Source: Synechococcus elongatus PCC 11801
Lineage (GTDB): Bacteria > Cyanobacteriota > Cyanobacteriia > Synechococcales > Synechococcaceae
Direction: 5' to 3'
Assembly (NCBI RefSeq): GCF_003846445.2
Contig: NZ_CP030139.2
Span: 1,550,001-1,614,000, forward strand
DNA length: 64,000 nucleotides
The position numbers and the translations under genes are program-made. Positions 1 to 8,558 of the stretch are shown piece by piece. Each line of letters starts with the position of its first letter. Position 1 is the stretch's first letter. The notes under the pieces were generated by a model. It was not told where the DNA came from, did no database searches, and saw nothing but the letters and a program-made list of their open reading frames with translations.

Positions 1-956
1 TGCGGGCGAGTTTTCAGCACGAGCATAGTCAGGCCTACAGTCAGCTCATGCCGCTCGGCGTGATTGCCTTTGTCTACGAAGCCCTGCCAGAGCTGGCAGC
101 GATCGCCACAGGACTCTGTCTACGGGTGGGCAACAGCATTCTGCTCAAAGGAGGGACGGAGGCCGTCCACACCAATCAGGCGATCGTGTCCGTTATGCAA
201 GAGGCATTGGAGTCGACGGAGCTACCGACTACCAGTCTGATTCTGCTGCCCGAGGATGATCCAGACACTAGTTTGTCGGCCCTAGTGACCCAAGATCAGT
301 GGATTGACCTCGTCATTCCCTACGGACGACCTGAGCTGGTGCAGCAGGTGGCGCGACTTGCAACGGCACCTGTGCTGCGCACCAGTATGGGCAACTGCTA
401 TCTCTACTGGGCCAGTGGTGGTGAGCTGGAAACGGTGCGCTGGATGATTCTGGATAGCCATGCCAGTGAACCGGATGCAGTCAATGCGATCGAGAAGGTG
501 TTGATCGATCGCGACTGCAACATCAGCAAGCTGACTGTGTTGATGGATAGCCTCCGCGGCAAGGGCTTTACGCTGAAAGGCGATGAGGAATTGGCGCAGG
601 AGATGCCCGATCTAGAACTGGCTAGCCATGAAGATTGGTCGCGGCCCTTCCTTAGTCGCACAGTTGCTTTTAAGCGTGTCGCTGGCCTAGAAGCCGCGAC
701 TGACTGGATCAACACCCACAGCAGCGGTCATGCCGACAGCATCGTGACGGACTCCTATGAGGATAGTCGTGCCTTCAGTCGCGAACTGAATAGTGCCATG
801 GTGCACGTCAATGCCTCGCCGCGCTTTAGCCGTAGCCCACGCCACAGCAATGAAATTGCGCTGGGCATGAGTAATCAAAAGGGCTATCGCCGTGGGCGGA
901 TCAATTTGGAAACCTTGACGACGATCAAGCAAGTTGTCCTCGGTTTGGGGCAGTAG
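1..956 (+). CDS. proA: Gamma-glutamyl phosphate reductase, 5'-truncated by window edge
   Basis: Reduces gamma-glutamyl phosphate to glutamate semialdehyde with NADPH, the second step of proline synthesis in the cytosol. The frame is open from base 3, so the N-terminus lies outside the window. Visible family features are the start of the aldehyde-dehydrogenase-like fold (PLGVIAFVYEA), the KGGTEA segment, and the C-terminal SGHADSIVT and HVNASPRFS stretches, where ProA handles the substrate and NADP. The partner kinase gene proB lies at 32362-33465 on the other strand, so the two are not one operon. The catalytic Cys appears replaced in the partial alignment I can make by eye (SMGNCYLYW is the likely equivalent), so I do not assign it. 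The gene ends 6 bases before the next start. Confidence 0.9.
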   Translation, partial: RASFQHEHSQAYSQLMPLGVIAFVYEALPELAAIATGLCLRVGNSILLKGGTEAVHTNQAIVSVMQEALESTELPTTSLILLPEDDPDTSLSALVTQDQWIDLVIPYGRPELVQQVARLATAPVLRTSMGNCYLYWASGGELETVRWMILDSHASEPDAVNAIEKVLIDRDCNISKLTVLMDSLRGKGFTLKGDEELAQEMPDLELASHEDWSRPFLSRTVAFKRVAGLEAATDWINTHSSGHADSIVTDSYEDSRAFSRELNSAMVHVNASPRFSRSPRHSNEIALGMSNQKGYRRGRINLETLTTIKQVVLGLGQ

Positions 957-962
957 GTTGGC

Positions 963-1949
963 ATGGCCAGCGGCTGGACCCTGTTGGCAGGCTTTGCGGG
1001 TGGTTTGACAATCGCCAGCCTGTTTCAAAGTATTCGTGACCTATCGCAGCCAGCGATCGCAGTTCCTTCAGCCGAGGCAGCAGCTCCCCCCGATTCTCCT
1101 GGCACTGCTGCAGACCCCCTGAATCCCGATCTTGAACAGCGTCTTCTCAACGCTGAGTTACAGACCACGTTGGCAGAGTTTCAAGCCGGTTATCTTGCCC
1201 GAGCAGCGCATGAGTTGCGATCGCCCCTCAGCACACTGATGAGCCTGAATCAGTTGATTCTGGCGGATCTGTGCGAAAGCCCGGCTGAGGAACGGGCAGC
1301 CGTGCAGCGATCGCAGATCGCCGCGAAACGACTGCTGCAGTTACTTGACCAGTTGATTGTTGTCTCTCAATGGCAGAGTGGGCGGCTACCCCTTCGGCCT
1401 GAACCCCTCGCGATCGCCCCAGTGCTGACGCGATTGCAAACAGTGTTGCAACCGATCGCCTCTGGACGGAACCTTGTCCTGCACTGGCCAGAGAACTGGG
1501 CTGACCTGCCCTCTGTGATCAGCGATCGCCAAGCCTTAGAACAGTGCTTGCTGCATTGGTTACAAGCTGCGATCACGGCACCGGGCTGCACGCAAGTGAC
1601 TTTTCAGATTCATCCGCAAGCAGCAGATGTTGTGTTTGACATTGACCACGACAGTCCCGCTTGGTCAGAGACACTCGCCCTTACCCAAAATCGAACAGAG
1701 CAAGGACTCGAAGTCCTGATGGGTCAACAGCTTCTAACACTGCTCCAAGGCCAGTTGGAGCTACTGACCACTGAATCAGGGCGATCGCGGTTACGGCTGC
1801 GGTTGTTGGGGGGGCTGGCGATCGCGCCGTTGAGTGGATCGGTTTTGGTAGCGGAGCAAGCCGTAGCCCCCGCCGATCAGGATCAGGAAAAGGGGGCTGT
1901 AGGCCAAGACCCAAACACCGACGACCAAGAGACCGCGCACGAGCAGTAA
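963..1949 (+). CDS. Degenerate HisKA-type sensor kinase-like protein
   Basis: 328 residues with one N-terminal membrane segment (about 5-21), a Pro/Ala-rich linker and a HisKA dimerisation helix carrying the phospho-acceptor motif AAHELRSPLS with His83. The region that should be the HATPase_c domain is badly eroded: the N-box is replaced by CLLHWLQAA (no Asn), and no DxGxG (G1) or GxG (G2) box can be found. The protein therefore probably cannot bind ATP and may act as a scaffold or phosphotransfer partner (inference). It follows proA by 6 bases. Its last 159 bases lie antisense to the 3' end of the DUF4349 gene, and the tail rich in D, Q and E may be a by-product of that overlap. Confidence 0.75.
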   Translation: MASGWTLLAGFAGGLTIASLFQSIRDLSQPAIAVPSAEAAAPPDSPGTAADPLNPDLEQRLLNAELQTTLAEFQAGYLARAAHELRSPLSTLMSLNQLILADLCESPAEERAAVQRSQIAAKRLLQLLDQLIVVSQWQSGRLPLRPEPLAIAPVLTRLQTVLQPIASGRNLVLHWPENWADLPSVISDRQALEQCLLHWLQAAITAPGCTQVTFQIHPQAADVVFDIDHDSPAWSETLALTQNRTEQGLEVLMGQQLLTLLQGQLELLTTESGRSRLRLRLLGGLAIAPLSGSVLVAEQAVAPADQDQEKGAVGQDPNTDDQETAHEQ

Positions 1950-2696
1950 CACCGACTGCGAGGACTGTCGCCAAGCGGTTTCCAGCTCAGGGGCGAAGGC
2001 AGGTAATGCGGTCTCGCCAAGAATTTGGGGCTGGAATTGCAGGGTAATTGTCGAATAGGCAACGCGAGTGCGGAGGTTGAGCTGCTCGGCTTTGAGTTGT
2101 TCAATTTGCTCCCGTGTACTGCTTAATCGCTCGGTAATTTTCAAAACGTCTTCGACCTTGGTGGCGCGATCGAGGATGGATTGGAGGGCTCGCTCTGTCC
2201 GTTCTAAATTGCTGAGTCGTGCCTGTAGATCCGTCAGTTGTCGTGCGACGTCTTCAGCCTGAACATTGACGTTATCGACGCGCCCGAGGGCTCGAAAGGC
2301 TGTGATCGCAGCATCTAGACGATCAGCTGGAATCCGAGCTTGGAGAGTCGCACTAGGGGCTTCACCAGTCGTTTCGTTCTGCTGCAAAACATCGCCGTTT
2401 TCACGCCTCACGATCGCCTCAGCAGCTTGAACTGCTTCCCGAATATCGTTAACGGCCAAGCGCATCGTGGCGGTTTTGGCGAGCTGTGGCCGAGGGGCAG
2501 CGGGGCGAGGTGCCTCATTCGTAGCTCCATCTTGGGTAGCTTCGGGAACGGCAAGAGCTGGAGTGCTGGCGCTGGGAACCGTTGAGACTGAAGAAGAACT
2601 ATCGCCCTCTGCGCAGCCCCCCAACAAAGCACCACTCGCAGCAAAGAGGGTAACGAGCGACAACGATAGAGAACGCTTCACAGGCCGAGACCTCAA
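1791..2696 (-). CDS. DUF4349 lipoprotein with C-terminal membrane anchor
   Basis: 301 residues. The N-terminus is a lipoprotein signal (RSRPVKRSLSLSLVTLFAA) ending in the lipobox LLGGC with Cys28, followed by a Ser/Pro/Ala-rich low-complexity stretch to about residue 70. The DUF4349 core follows (TATMRLAVNDIREA, then ARIPADRLDAAI). Next comes a probable coiled coil around residues 150-210 (RLSNLERTERALQSIL), then a hydrophobic segment around 250-275 and a basic tail. The family is usually an envelope lipoprotein of unknown function. It lies 39 bases downstream of the GNAT gene on the same strand and may share its transcript. Its 3' end overlaps the convergent kinase-like gene. Confidence 0.8.
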   Translation of the reverse strand: MRSRPVKRSLSLSLVTLFAASGALLGGCAEGDSSSSVSTVPSASTPALAVPEATQDGATNEAPRPAAPRPQLAKTATMRLAVNDIREAVQAAEAIVRRENGDVLQQNETTGEAPSATLQARIPADRLDAAITAFRALGRVDNVNVQAEDVARQLTDLQARLSNLERTERALQSILDRATKVEDVLKITERLSSTREQIEQLKAEQLNLRTRVAYSTITLQFQPQILGETALPAFAPELETAWRQSSQSVLLLVRGLLVVGVWVLAYSPLFLILIGGGYGLLRYQNRSTQRRDRQPPQQPQP

Positions 2697-2735
2697 GGAA
2701 GTGATCTCAGCCTGACCTAGGTCAATAACGACTGA

Positions 2736-3266
2736 CTAAGGGGTCTGTGGCAGTTCCACAACCTCTGTAATAGGCGATCGCTCGGCGCTGAGATCAGGAG
2801 TTTGACAGGAGACGGGCAGCTCTTGGTTGAACAGCACCATCGTCGTGGTGGGATTGACCGAAAAACCGACTTTTTCGTAGAAGCGCTGCTGGTGAGTGGT
2901 CATTAGATAGACCCGTTCCGCATGGCTGACATGGGGATGGCTGAGGACAGTTTCAACCAGTTTGCGGCCGATGCCTGCACCCTGAAAATCGGGATGGACA
3001 ATCACATCCCAAATGGTGGCGCGATAGACGCCATCCGAAGTGGCGCGGGCAAAGCCAATCAGTCGATCGCCGATGTGGGCACTGACAACGGGCTCACTAT
3101 TGCGAACGGCAATCTGGAGTTGCTCGATGCTGCGATCGCGACCCCAAAAAGCAGTCAGTTCAAACAGGCGGCGCAGTTGCTCAAAGTCCAAACGTCGGGC
3201 TGCACTGTGACCACCCCGAAACTCCTCTGGAGCATGGATTTGGTACACAACACGGCTGTTGTTCAT
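2736..3266 (-). CDS. GNAT-family N-acetyltransferase
   Basis: 176 residues. The acetyl-CoA binding motif A is clear: IWDVIVHPDFQGAGIGRKLV, with the Q-x-x-G-x-G loop, preceded by the beta strand GFARATSDG and followed by a motif B ending in FYEKVGF. The family transfers an acetyl group from acetyl-CoA to an amine. The FARATSD...ATIWDV arrangement resembles the plastid/cyanobacterial GNAT group that includes the NSI/SNAT enzymes, but the substrate here cannot be told. The C-terminus after residue 150 is unstructured-looking. Upstream neighbours are divergent (cytochrome c gene), so a promoter is expected in 3267-3426. Confidence 0.85.
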   Translation of the reverse strand: MNNSRVVYQIHAPEEFRGGHSAARRLDFEQLRRLFELTAFWGRDRSIEQLQIAVRNSEPVVSAHIGDRLIGFARATSDGVYRATIWDVIVHPDFQGAGIGRKLVETVLSHPHVSHAERVYLMTTHQQRFYEKVGFSVNPTTTMVLFNQELPVSCQTPDLSAERSPITEVVELPQTP

Positions 3267-3426
3267 AGGAACCTCGAAGGGACTGTCGGCAGCCCGAGAA
3301 CAGAGTATGGATTCTAACTCTCAGCATAGAGTCCATGCCGAATTTCAGGGCGATCGCCCGAGGCAATCGATAAGCTGGCTCTCAGCACTGCGGTGGAAGC
3401 GCGATCGCCCCTAGACTGGGACTGCA

Positions 3427-3939
3427 ATGATTGCTGTCGCTATGCCTCGGCGTTTCTCCTTGTTATTTGCGATCGCTTGTGCGGTCTGTCTGCTACTCGG
3501 CAGCGGTCTTGAGCGCCTGCAGGCTGCCACCTATGTTCCGGTGGATACGGTGGACCCCATTCAACCGCGCTACGCCCTGGGCCAGCAGGTCTACCGCGAT
3601 AGCTGTGGGGGCTGTCATGTGGCATTACCGCCAGAAGTGCTCCCGATTCAAACTTGGCAAATTCTCTTAAGTGAAACGCAGCACTACGGGACGACGCTGC
3701 AGCCCCTGGATGTGCCGACCCAGCGACTAGCAGCAAATTACCTGCGAACCTATACGCGATCGCTCGCTGTCGGTGAAACCGTTCCCTACCGCTTGCGCAA
3801 CTCCAGTCTCTTTCGATCGCTACACCCGCAAGTGAATGTACCAAGCACAGATCTCGTAAATAGCTGTGTGAGCTGCCATCCGGGTGCACCTCAGTTTTCC
3901 TATCGCCAACTCTCTCCTGAGTGGCAAAGCGATCGCTGA
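3427..3939 (+). CDS. Diheme cytochrome c, exported
   Basis: 170 residues with a signal peptide (basic MPRRF, hydrophobic core LLFAIACAVCLLLGSG, likely cleavage after LQA near residue 33). Two haem-binding motifs are present: CGGCH at 60-64 and CVSCH at 147-151, about 85 residues apart. This matches the small diheme cytochrome c (DHC) family of periplasmic or lumenal electron carriers; the electron donor and acceptor are unknown. A second in-frame ATG at 3442 gives a more typical signal peptide and may be the true start. It is a single gene, divergent from the GNAT gene, and followed by an AT-rich spacer. Confidence 0.88.
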   Translation: MIAVAMPRRFSLLFAIACAVCLLLGSGLERLQAATYVPVDTVDPIQPRYALGQQVYRDSCGGCHVALPPEVLPIQTWQILLSETQHYGTTLQPLDVPTQRLAANYLRTYTRSLAVGETVPYRLRNSSLFRSLHPQVNVPSTDLVNSCVSCHPGAPQFSYRQLSPEWQSDR

Positions 3940-4062
3940 ACCCTTTTTCCTGACAAGTGAAATATTTGCTTGAAGGCTCTGACTAAAATTCAAAGCTACT
4001 ACTTGCGCTCGTATTCAGTTAGCTAAAGGGCTGGCTAATTCAGTGCTTTTTTCCAAAAATAC

Positions 4063-4079
4063 GACAGCTGTACGCTGTC
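4063..4079. repeat. Inverted repeat GACAGC-TGTAC-GCTGTC before the MFS gene
   Basis: A perfect 6-base inverted repeat with a 5-base loop lies about 90-105 bases ahead of the MFS start, in an AT-rich 229-base spacer. It has no adjacent T-run, so it is a weak candidate for a terminator of the cytochrome gene and could equally be an operator. The rest of 3940-4168 shows no gene. Confidence 0.3.
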
Positions 4080-4168
4080 ATCACTATCAATTCTTAATAA
4101 GTTTTGGAGCTAACAACTTAGGCAGAAATCCAAAAGTATAGTGGGTGGTTGTTTCATCTCACTCGGCT

Positions 4169-5584
4169 ATGAGTTCCTCCATTGCCAAAAGTGTTCAGAG
4201 CCATATTGATGAAACGCCCCCGCGTCCTCTCAGCTCCATGCAGTGGCAAATCTGGAGTTTGGCGGCCATGGGAAAGCTGTTCGAAGGAATGGTGATTTTT
4301 ATTACTGGAGTTGCAGTTCCATTGATTGAGAGGGACTTCAATCTTTCCTCTGCACTCAACGGCTCTGTTGCAGCAGCAACCCTATTTGGAATCTTGATTG
4401 GGGCATCCCTGTTTGGCAACCTGGCCGATCGCTATGGGCGGAAGTTTGTGTTCGTCGTTGAAATGGCAATTTTTACAATTGCGATCGCCCTATCAGCGAT
4501 AGCTTGGAATGTCTCAGTCTTAATTTTCTTTCTTTTTTGTAGTGGCTTGGCTCTGGGAGCCGATTATCCTACTGCTCATATTATTGTGTCCGAGTCAATT
4601 CCTAGTCGATTTCGCGGCCGGATGGTGTTGGGAGCCTTTGCCTTCCAATCGGTTGGCTCTCTAGCTGGCGTTTTAATTGGGTTGCTCGTTTTGCGAGTGT
4701 ATCCAGAAGTGGGGGCTTGGCACTGGATGTACGCAGCCCTTGTGATTCCGGGAATCCTTGTCTTTTTGATGAGAACTAAACTACCAGAAAGCCCTCACTG
4801 GTTGGTCTCTCGAAAACGGTTTGAACTAGCTCATCGGGCTGCTAAAGAATTGCTGCAACGGCCGGTAGCGATTGCTCAAACTCACTCCGATGAGGGGAGG
4901 CAAAACTCCAGACTAGGCTACAGAAAATTATTGACACCTCGATATCTAAGAGCGACAGTCCTCGCCTCTTTTCCTTGGTTTCTTCAGGATCTGGCAACCT
5001 ATGGAATTGGTATTTTTACTCCCACTATTTTGTCGACTCTATTTACAAAAAATCAGCCTAATTTCGTCTTTCAAGACATGATTGCCACGGAAGGATCAGG
5101 ACTCATTGATCTGTTCTTGCTGATTGGGTTTGCAGTCTCTATCCCCCTAGTCGATAAGGTTGGGCGTATTCCTCTGCAGATCATCGGCTTTATTGGCTGT
5201 TTTGTTGGACTTGGCATTGCCTCTCTTTCAGCAGCAAGTATCCCAGAAGGTCATGAACTAAAAATTCTCTTTATTTTTGGTGGATTTATCATTTTTAACT
5301 TCATGACCAATCTAGGGCCAAATGCGATGACCTATGTTTTGGCAGGTGAGGTGTTTCCAACAGAAATTCGTGGCGTGGGAGCCGGCTTTGCTGCCTCATT
5401 TGCCAAAATTGGTGCGGTGGCTACGGCTTTCTTCTTTCCAATCCTGCGCGAGCAAATTGGGACTGTCTCTCTCCTGTACGGGTTAGCCGCAACATCGCTT
5501 TTGGGAGCCTTGGTAACATTCCTGTTTCGGATTGAACCTAATGGCCGAAGTCTGGAAGAATTAAGCGAGAAGCCTTTTGTTTAG
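4169..5584 (+). CDS. MFS transporter, sugar-porter-like
   Basis: About 471 residues with roughly 12 hydrophobic segments; inner-membrane proton-coupled or facilitative carrier. The diagnostic loop 2-3 motif is present (GNLADRYGRKFVF) and recurs in weaker form in the second half (PLVDKVGRIPLQ). Helix 4-6 residues (GLALGADYPTA, ESIPSRFRGRM) resemble the sugar porter / metabolite:H+ symporter subfamily; the substrate is unknown. I start at ATG 4169; an in-frame GTG at 4145 would add 8 residues. Base composition is AT-richer than the neighbours (one sampled 60-base line, 5041-5100, is 38% G+C) and only one HIP1 octamer was seen, which suggests acquisition later than its surroundings. Confidence 0.88.
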   Translation: MSSSIAKSVQSHIDETPPRPLSSMQWQIWSLAAMGKLFEGMVIFITGVAVPLIERDFNLSSALNGSVAAATLFGILIGASLFGNLADRYGRKFVFVVEMAIFTIAIALSAIAWNVSVLIFFLFCSGLALGADYPTAHIIVSESIPSRFRGRMVLGAFAFQSVGSLAGVLIGLLVLRVYPEVGAWHWMYAALVIPGILVFLMRTKLPESPHWLVSRKRFELAHRAAKELLQRPVAIAQTHSDEGRQNSRLGYRKLLTPRYLRATVLASFPWFLQDLATYGIGIFTPTILSTLFTKNQPNFVFQDMIATEGSGLIDLFLLIGFAVSIPLVDKVGRIPLQIIGFIGCFVGLGIASLSAASIPEGHELKILFIFGGFIIFNFMTNLGPNAMTYVLAGEVFPTEIRGVGAGFAASFAKIGAVATAFFFPILREQIGTVSLLYGLAATSLLGALVTFLFRIEPNGRSLEELSEKPFV

Positions 5585-5648
5585 TTCTTGACGATCGCTC
5601 GAATCGCTATCAATCGATCAGTGTCCATGAGCTTTTCTGGAGAGAGCT

Positions 5649-5664
5649 TAAATCAAATGATTTA
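5649..5664. promoter_or_regulatory. 16-bp palindrome TAAATCA-AA-TGATTTA
   Basis: Seven-base perfect arms around AA, 65 bases after the MFS stop and 60 bases before the CbiG-type start. It has the size and symmetry of a dimeric regulator site, but I do not recognise it as NtcA, LexA or Fur. Function is inferred only. Confidence 0.3.
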
Positions 5665-5724
5665 GATGTTATGAATATTGACTCGCAGAGTTGATCTGAA
5701 TTTTGCTTTGCTTTGACTTGACCC

Positions 5725-6165
5725 ATGATCACGGCTCAACGATCGCTCTGGATTGGGATTGGCTTTCAGCAAGCAGCTACGATCGCAGACTTGCAACAGG
5801 CGATCGCTCAAGCCTGTAATCAGATATCGATTCAACCAGAAGCGATCGCTGGCATAGCCAGTCTGAGCCATAAGATTCAGCAACTACAACTACAGGCGAT
5901 CGCGCAGCAATTTAGCTGGGAGCTACGAGGGTTTTCGGCTGCAGAGTTAGCTGCGATCGCAGTGCCCCATCCCAGTGCAATGGTTGCGGCGCAGATGCAA
6001 ACCGCGAGTGTGGCAGAGGCTGCTGCTTTGGCAGCGATTCAACCGCAGTCAGGCATCCTACTCTTGCCCAAACAAGTCTTTCGCCTGAACCAAACCGCAA
6101 TTACGGTGGCGATCGCAGCTCCGAGTCCTGACCCTGCGAGTGCTAGCATCCCGTCAAGTCTTTGA
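5725..6165 (+). CDS. CbiG/CobE C-terminal-domain protein (cobalamin synthesis)
   Basis: 146 residues corresponding to the C-terminal domain of CbiG, or to free-standing CobE. Visible landmarks are WIGIGFQQAATIADLQQAI at the N-terminus, the ASLSHK segment, FSAAELAAI, and VPHPSAMVA followed by TASVAEAAAL and LLPKQ. In the anaerobic-type B12 pathway CbiG opens the delta-lactone of cobalt-precorrin-5A. The N-terminal CbiG domain is absent here, so the catalytic role may belong to a separate or fused protein elsewhere. Its stop codon lies just ahead of the ABC gene start at 6174, so the two are probably co-transcribed. It holds five HIP1 octamers. Confidence 0.8.
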   Translation: MITAQRSLWIGIGFQQAATIADLQQAIAQACNQISIQPEAIAGIASLSHKIQQLQLQAIAQQFSWELRGFSAAELAAIAVPHPSAMVAAQMQTASVAEAAALAAIQPQSGILLLPKQVFRLNQTAITVAIAAPSPDPASASIPSSL

Positions 6166-6173
6166 GAGCGGGC

Positions 6174-7838
6174 ATGGCCGATCCACTCCTCGAAATTCGG
6201 CAATTGCAGATCAGCTTTGGCGACGCGATCGCCCTACAAGGACTGGATTTGATGGTTCAGCCTGGTGAATCGGTTGGGATTGTTGGCGAGTCGGGGTCTG
6301 GGAAATCGGTGGCCTGTTTGGCGATTCCGGGTTTGCTGCCCAAGACGGCCAGCCGCAGTGGGCAGATTGCCTTTCGTTCAGTTTCAGGGCAGCCCAGTCG
6401 CGACTTGTTGACGCTGCCAGAACGGGAGTTACGCCAGTTGCGGGGCGATCGCCTCGGCTTCATTTTTCAGGAGCCGATGAGTTCGCTCAATCCAGTCTTT
6501 AGCTGCGGCTTCCAGCTGTTAGAAGCGATTCAACAGCATTTGCCGTTGAGTAAGGCGGAAGCGCAGCAACGAGCGATCGCCCTGCTGCAAGAAGTGCAAT
6601 TGATTCGAGAACCGTCGCAAGCTGCTGCTTTATTTGCCCGCTATCCCCATCAGCTGTCAGGTGGACAGCGCCAACGCTTAATGATTGCGATCGCGCTGGC
6701 CGCCAATCCAGATTTGCTGCTGGCAGACGAACCGACGACTGCTTTGGATGCAACGGTTCAAGCTTCCGTCCTGAAGCTCCTACGCCACCTGCAGCAGCAA
6801 CGCCAGATGGCGATGATTTTTGTCAGCCATGACCTCGGCGTCATCTCCGAGGTGGCCGATCGCGTTGTCGTGCTCTATCGCGGTCAAGTGGTCGAGCAAG
6901 GGTTGGTGGCGGATGTCTTGCATCGACCGCAGCATCCCTACACGCAGGGACTTGTTGCCTGTCGCCCACAGATCAATCCCCGCAGTTGCTATCTGCCGAC
7001 CGTCGCTGATTTTCTGGAAGGCCACACCGAACCGCGATCGCTACCAGCCCGCTCCATCACCGAAGAACCACTGCTACAGATCAAAGATCTCTCAATTACT
7101 TATCGAGGACGGGGAACGGCTTTTACGGCGGTGCAAAATCTGTCGCTCTCTCTAACAGCTGGTGCAACTCTCGGTCTCGTCGGTGAGTCGGGCTGTGGCA
7201 AAAGTAGTCTCGCCCGCTGTTTAGTCGGCTTGGTGCCGCCGAGTCATGGTGAAATTTGGCTCGATCGCCAACGGCTCAATCCTCGTCTCAACCGCGATCG
7301 CCAGCGCCTGCGCCAGAGCATTCAAATGGTTTTTCAAGATCCGGCCGCTGCACTGGATCCCCGCTGGACGGTTGGCGCTGCAATCTTAGAACCGCTTCGC
7401 ATTGCCAAACGCTTAAGCGATCGCGCTGCTAATCAACGACTACTCAAACACTGGCTGCAGCGAGTTGATTTACCCATCGATATCGGCGATCGCTATCCCC
7501 ATGAATTTTCTGGGGGTCAACGGCAGAGGATCTGTATTGCCCGTGCACTCGTTCATCAGCCGCGCCTGCTGATTTGTGACGAGTCTGTGTCAGCGCTAGA
7601 TGTTTCAGTACAGGCGCAGATTCTCAACCTACTGAAGCAACTGCAAGCCGAGCTGGGTTTGACCTACCTATTTATCTCCCACGACCTCGCGGTGGTGCGC
7701 TACATGAGCGATCGCATTGTTGTGATGAATCAAGGCCAGCTCGAAGAAGATAGTCCGACAGAACAGCTATTTCAAAATCCACAGTCGAACTATACGCGCC
7801 GCTTGATTGCAGCCATTCCGGGCGAAGTCGCTGCCTAA
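6174..7838 (+). CDS. Double-ATPase oligopeptide-type ABC transporter subunit
   Basis: 554 residues made of two tandem ABC ATPase domains. NBD1 has Walker [10 protein letters not shown], signature LSGGQRQRL and Walker [16 protein letters not shown]2 has Walker [10 protein letters not shown], signature FSGGQRQRI and Walker [13 protein letters not shown]. Each is followed by the switch His ([16 protein letters not shown]) and by a C-terminal segment typical of OppD/OppF/YejF proteins. Such proteins power import of peptides, nickel or similar solutes across the inner membrane. No permease or binding-protein gene lies nearby, so its partners must be encoded elsewhere. I take ATG 6174 rather than TTG 6162. 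The gene converges on trmD with 10 bases between stops. Confidence 0.9.
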   Translation: MADPLLEIRQLQISFGDAIALQGLDLMVQPGESVGIVGESGSGKSVACLAIPGLLPKTASRSGQIAFRSVSGQPSRDLLTLPERELRQLRGDRLGFIFQEPMSSLNPVFSCGFQLLEAIQQHLPLSKAEAQQRAIALLQEVQLIREPSQAAALFARYPHQLSGGQRQRLMIAIALAANPDLLLADEPTTALDATVQASVLKLLRHLQQQRQMAMIFVSHDLGVISEVADRVVVLYRGQVVEQGLVADVLHRPQHPYTQGLVACRPQINPRSCYLPTVADFLEGHTEPRSLPARSITEEPLLQIKDLSITYRGRGTAFTAVQNLSLSLTAGATLGLVGESGCGKSSLARCLVGLVPPSHGEIWLDRQRLNPRLNRDRQRLRQSIQMVFQDPAAALDPRWTVGAAILEPLRIAKRLSDRAANQRLLKHWLQRVDLPIDIGDRYPHEFSGGQRQRICIARALVHQPRLLICDESVSALDVSVQAQILNLLKQLQAELGLTYLFISHDLAVVRYMSDRIVVMNQGQLEEDSPTEQLFQNPQSNYTRRLIAAIPGEVAA

Positions 7839-7848
7839 TCTTGAGTGG

Positions 7849-8553
7849 CTAACAGTTTGGCTCCGACTGCTGTGTCTGCCAAGTTTGGTAGAGATCCGGT
7901 CGGCGATCGCGGGTTCGCTCCATCTGTTGCTGCCGCCGCCAAGCCGCGATCGCACCGTGATTCCCCGACAGCAACACCTCTGGGACTCTCAGTCCTCGAA
8001 ATTCTGCCGGACGAGTGTAGTGCGGGTAATCCAGTAATCCGTCGCTAAAACTATCGCAGCGATGGGATTCTTCCTTACCGATCGTGCCGGGGCGCAGCCG
8101 CAACACGCCATTGAGCAAAGCGAGCGCCGGAATTTCGCCACAGGTCAGTACGAAATCACCCAGGGAAATTTCGCGATCAATCAGCGTCATCACGCGCTCG
8201 TCAATCCCTTCGTAATGGCCGCAAACCATCACCAACTGATCCACCGAGTCCGCTAGCTCTTGAAAGAGTGCCTGCGTCATCGGTTCGCCCTGCGGACTGA
8301 GATAAATCACTTGCCGCGCTGGCAGAGTGGGCAACGACTCCAGTGCGGCAAACAGCGGCTCTGGCTTGAGCACCATTCCCGCCCCGCCGCCATAGGGCTC
8401 ATCGTCCACTTTATGGTGGCGATCGCTAGTGAAGTCACGCGGATTCGTGCAGTGCACCTCTGCTAAGCCTTTCGCGATCGCCTTACCAATCAACCCAGAT
8501 TGCAAAGGGCTCTGAAAAAACTCAGGGAAGAGGGTGATCAGGTCAAAGCGCAT
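7849..8553 (-). CDS. trmD: tRNA (guanine-37-N1)-methyltransferase
   Basis: 234 residues. Methylates G37 of tRNAs with a G36-G37 sequence using S-adenosylmethionine, preventing +1 frameshifts. It starts with MRFDLITLFPEFF, typical of the family. The SPOUT trefoil-knot elements are visible: YLSPQGEP, CGHYEGIDERV, GDFVLTCGE, then LRPGTIGKEES. Translation could be extended upstream by 14 codons, but the conserved N-terminus fixes the ATG at 8553. It lies 5 bases downstream of ndhN, so both are likely on one transcript. Confidence 0.96.
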   Translation of the reverse strand: MRFDLITLFPEFFQSPLQSGLIGKAIAKGLAEVHCTNPRDFTSDRHHKVDDEPYGGGAGMVLKPEPLFAALESLPTLPARQVIYLSPQGEPMTQALFQELADSVDQLVMVCGHYEGIDERVMTLIDREISLGDFVLTCGEIPALALLNGVLRLRPGTIGKEESHRCDSFSDGLLDYPHYTRPAEFRGLRVPEVLLSGNHGAIAAWRRQQQMERTRDRRPDLYQTWQTQQSEPNC

Positions 8554-8558
8554 CGACT

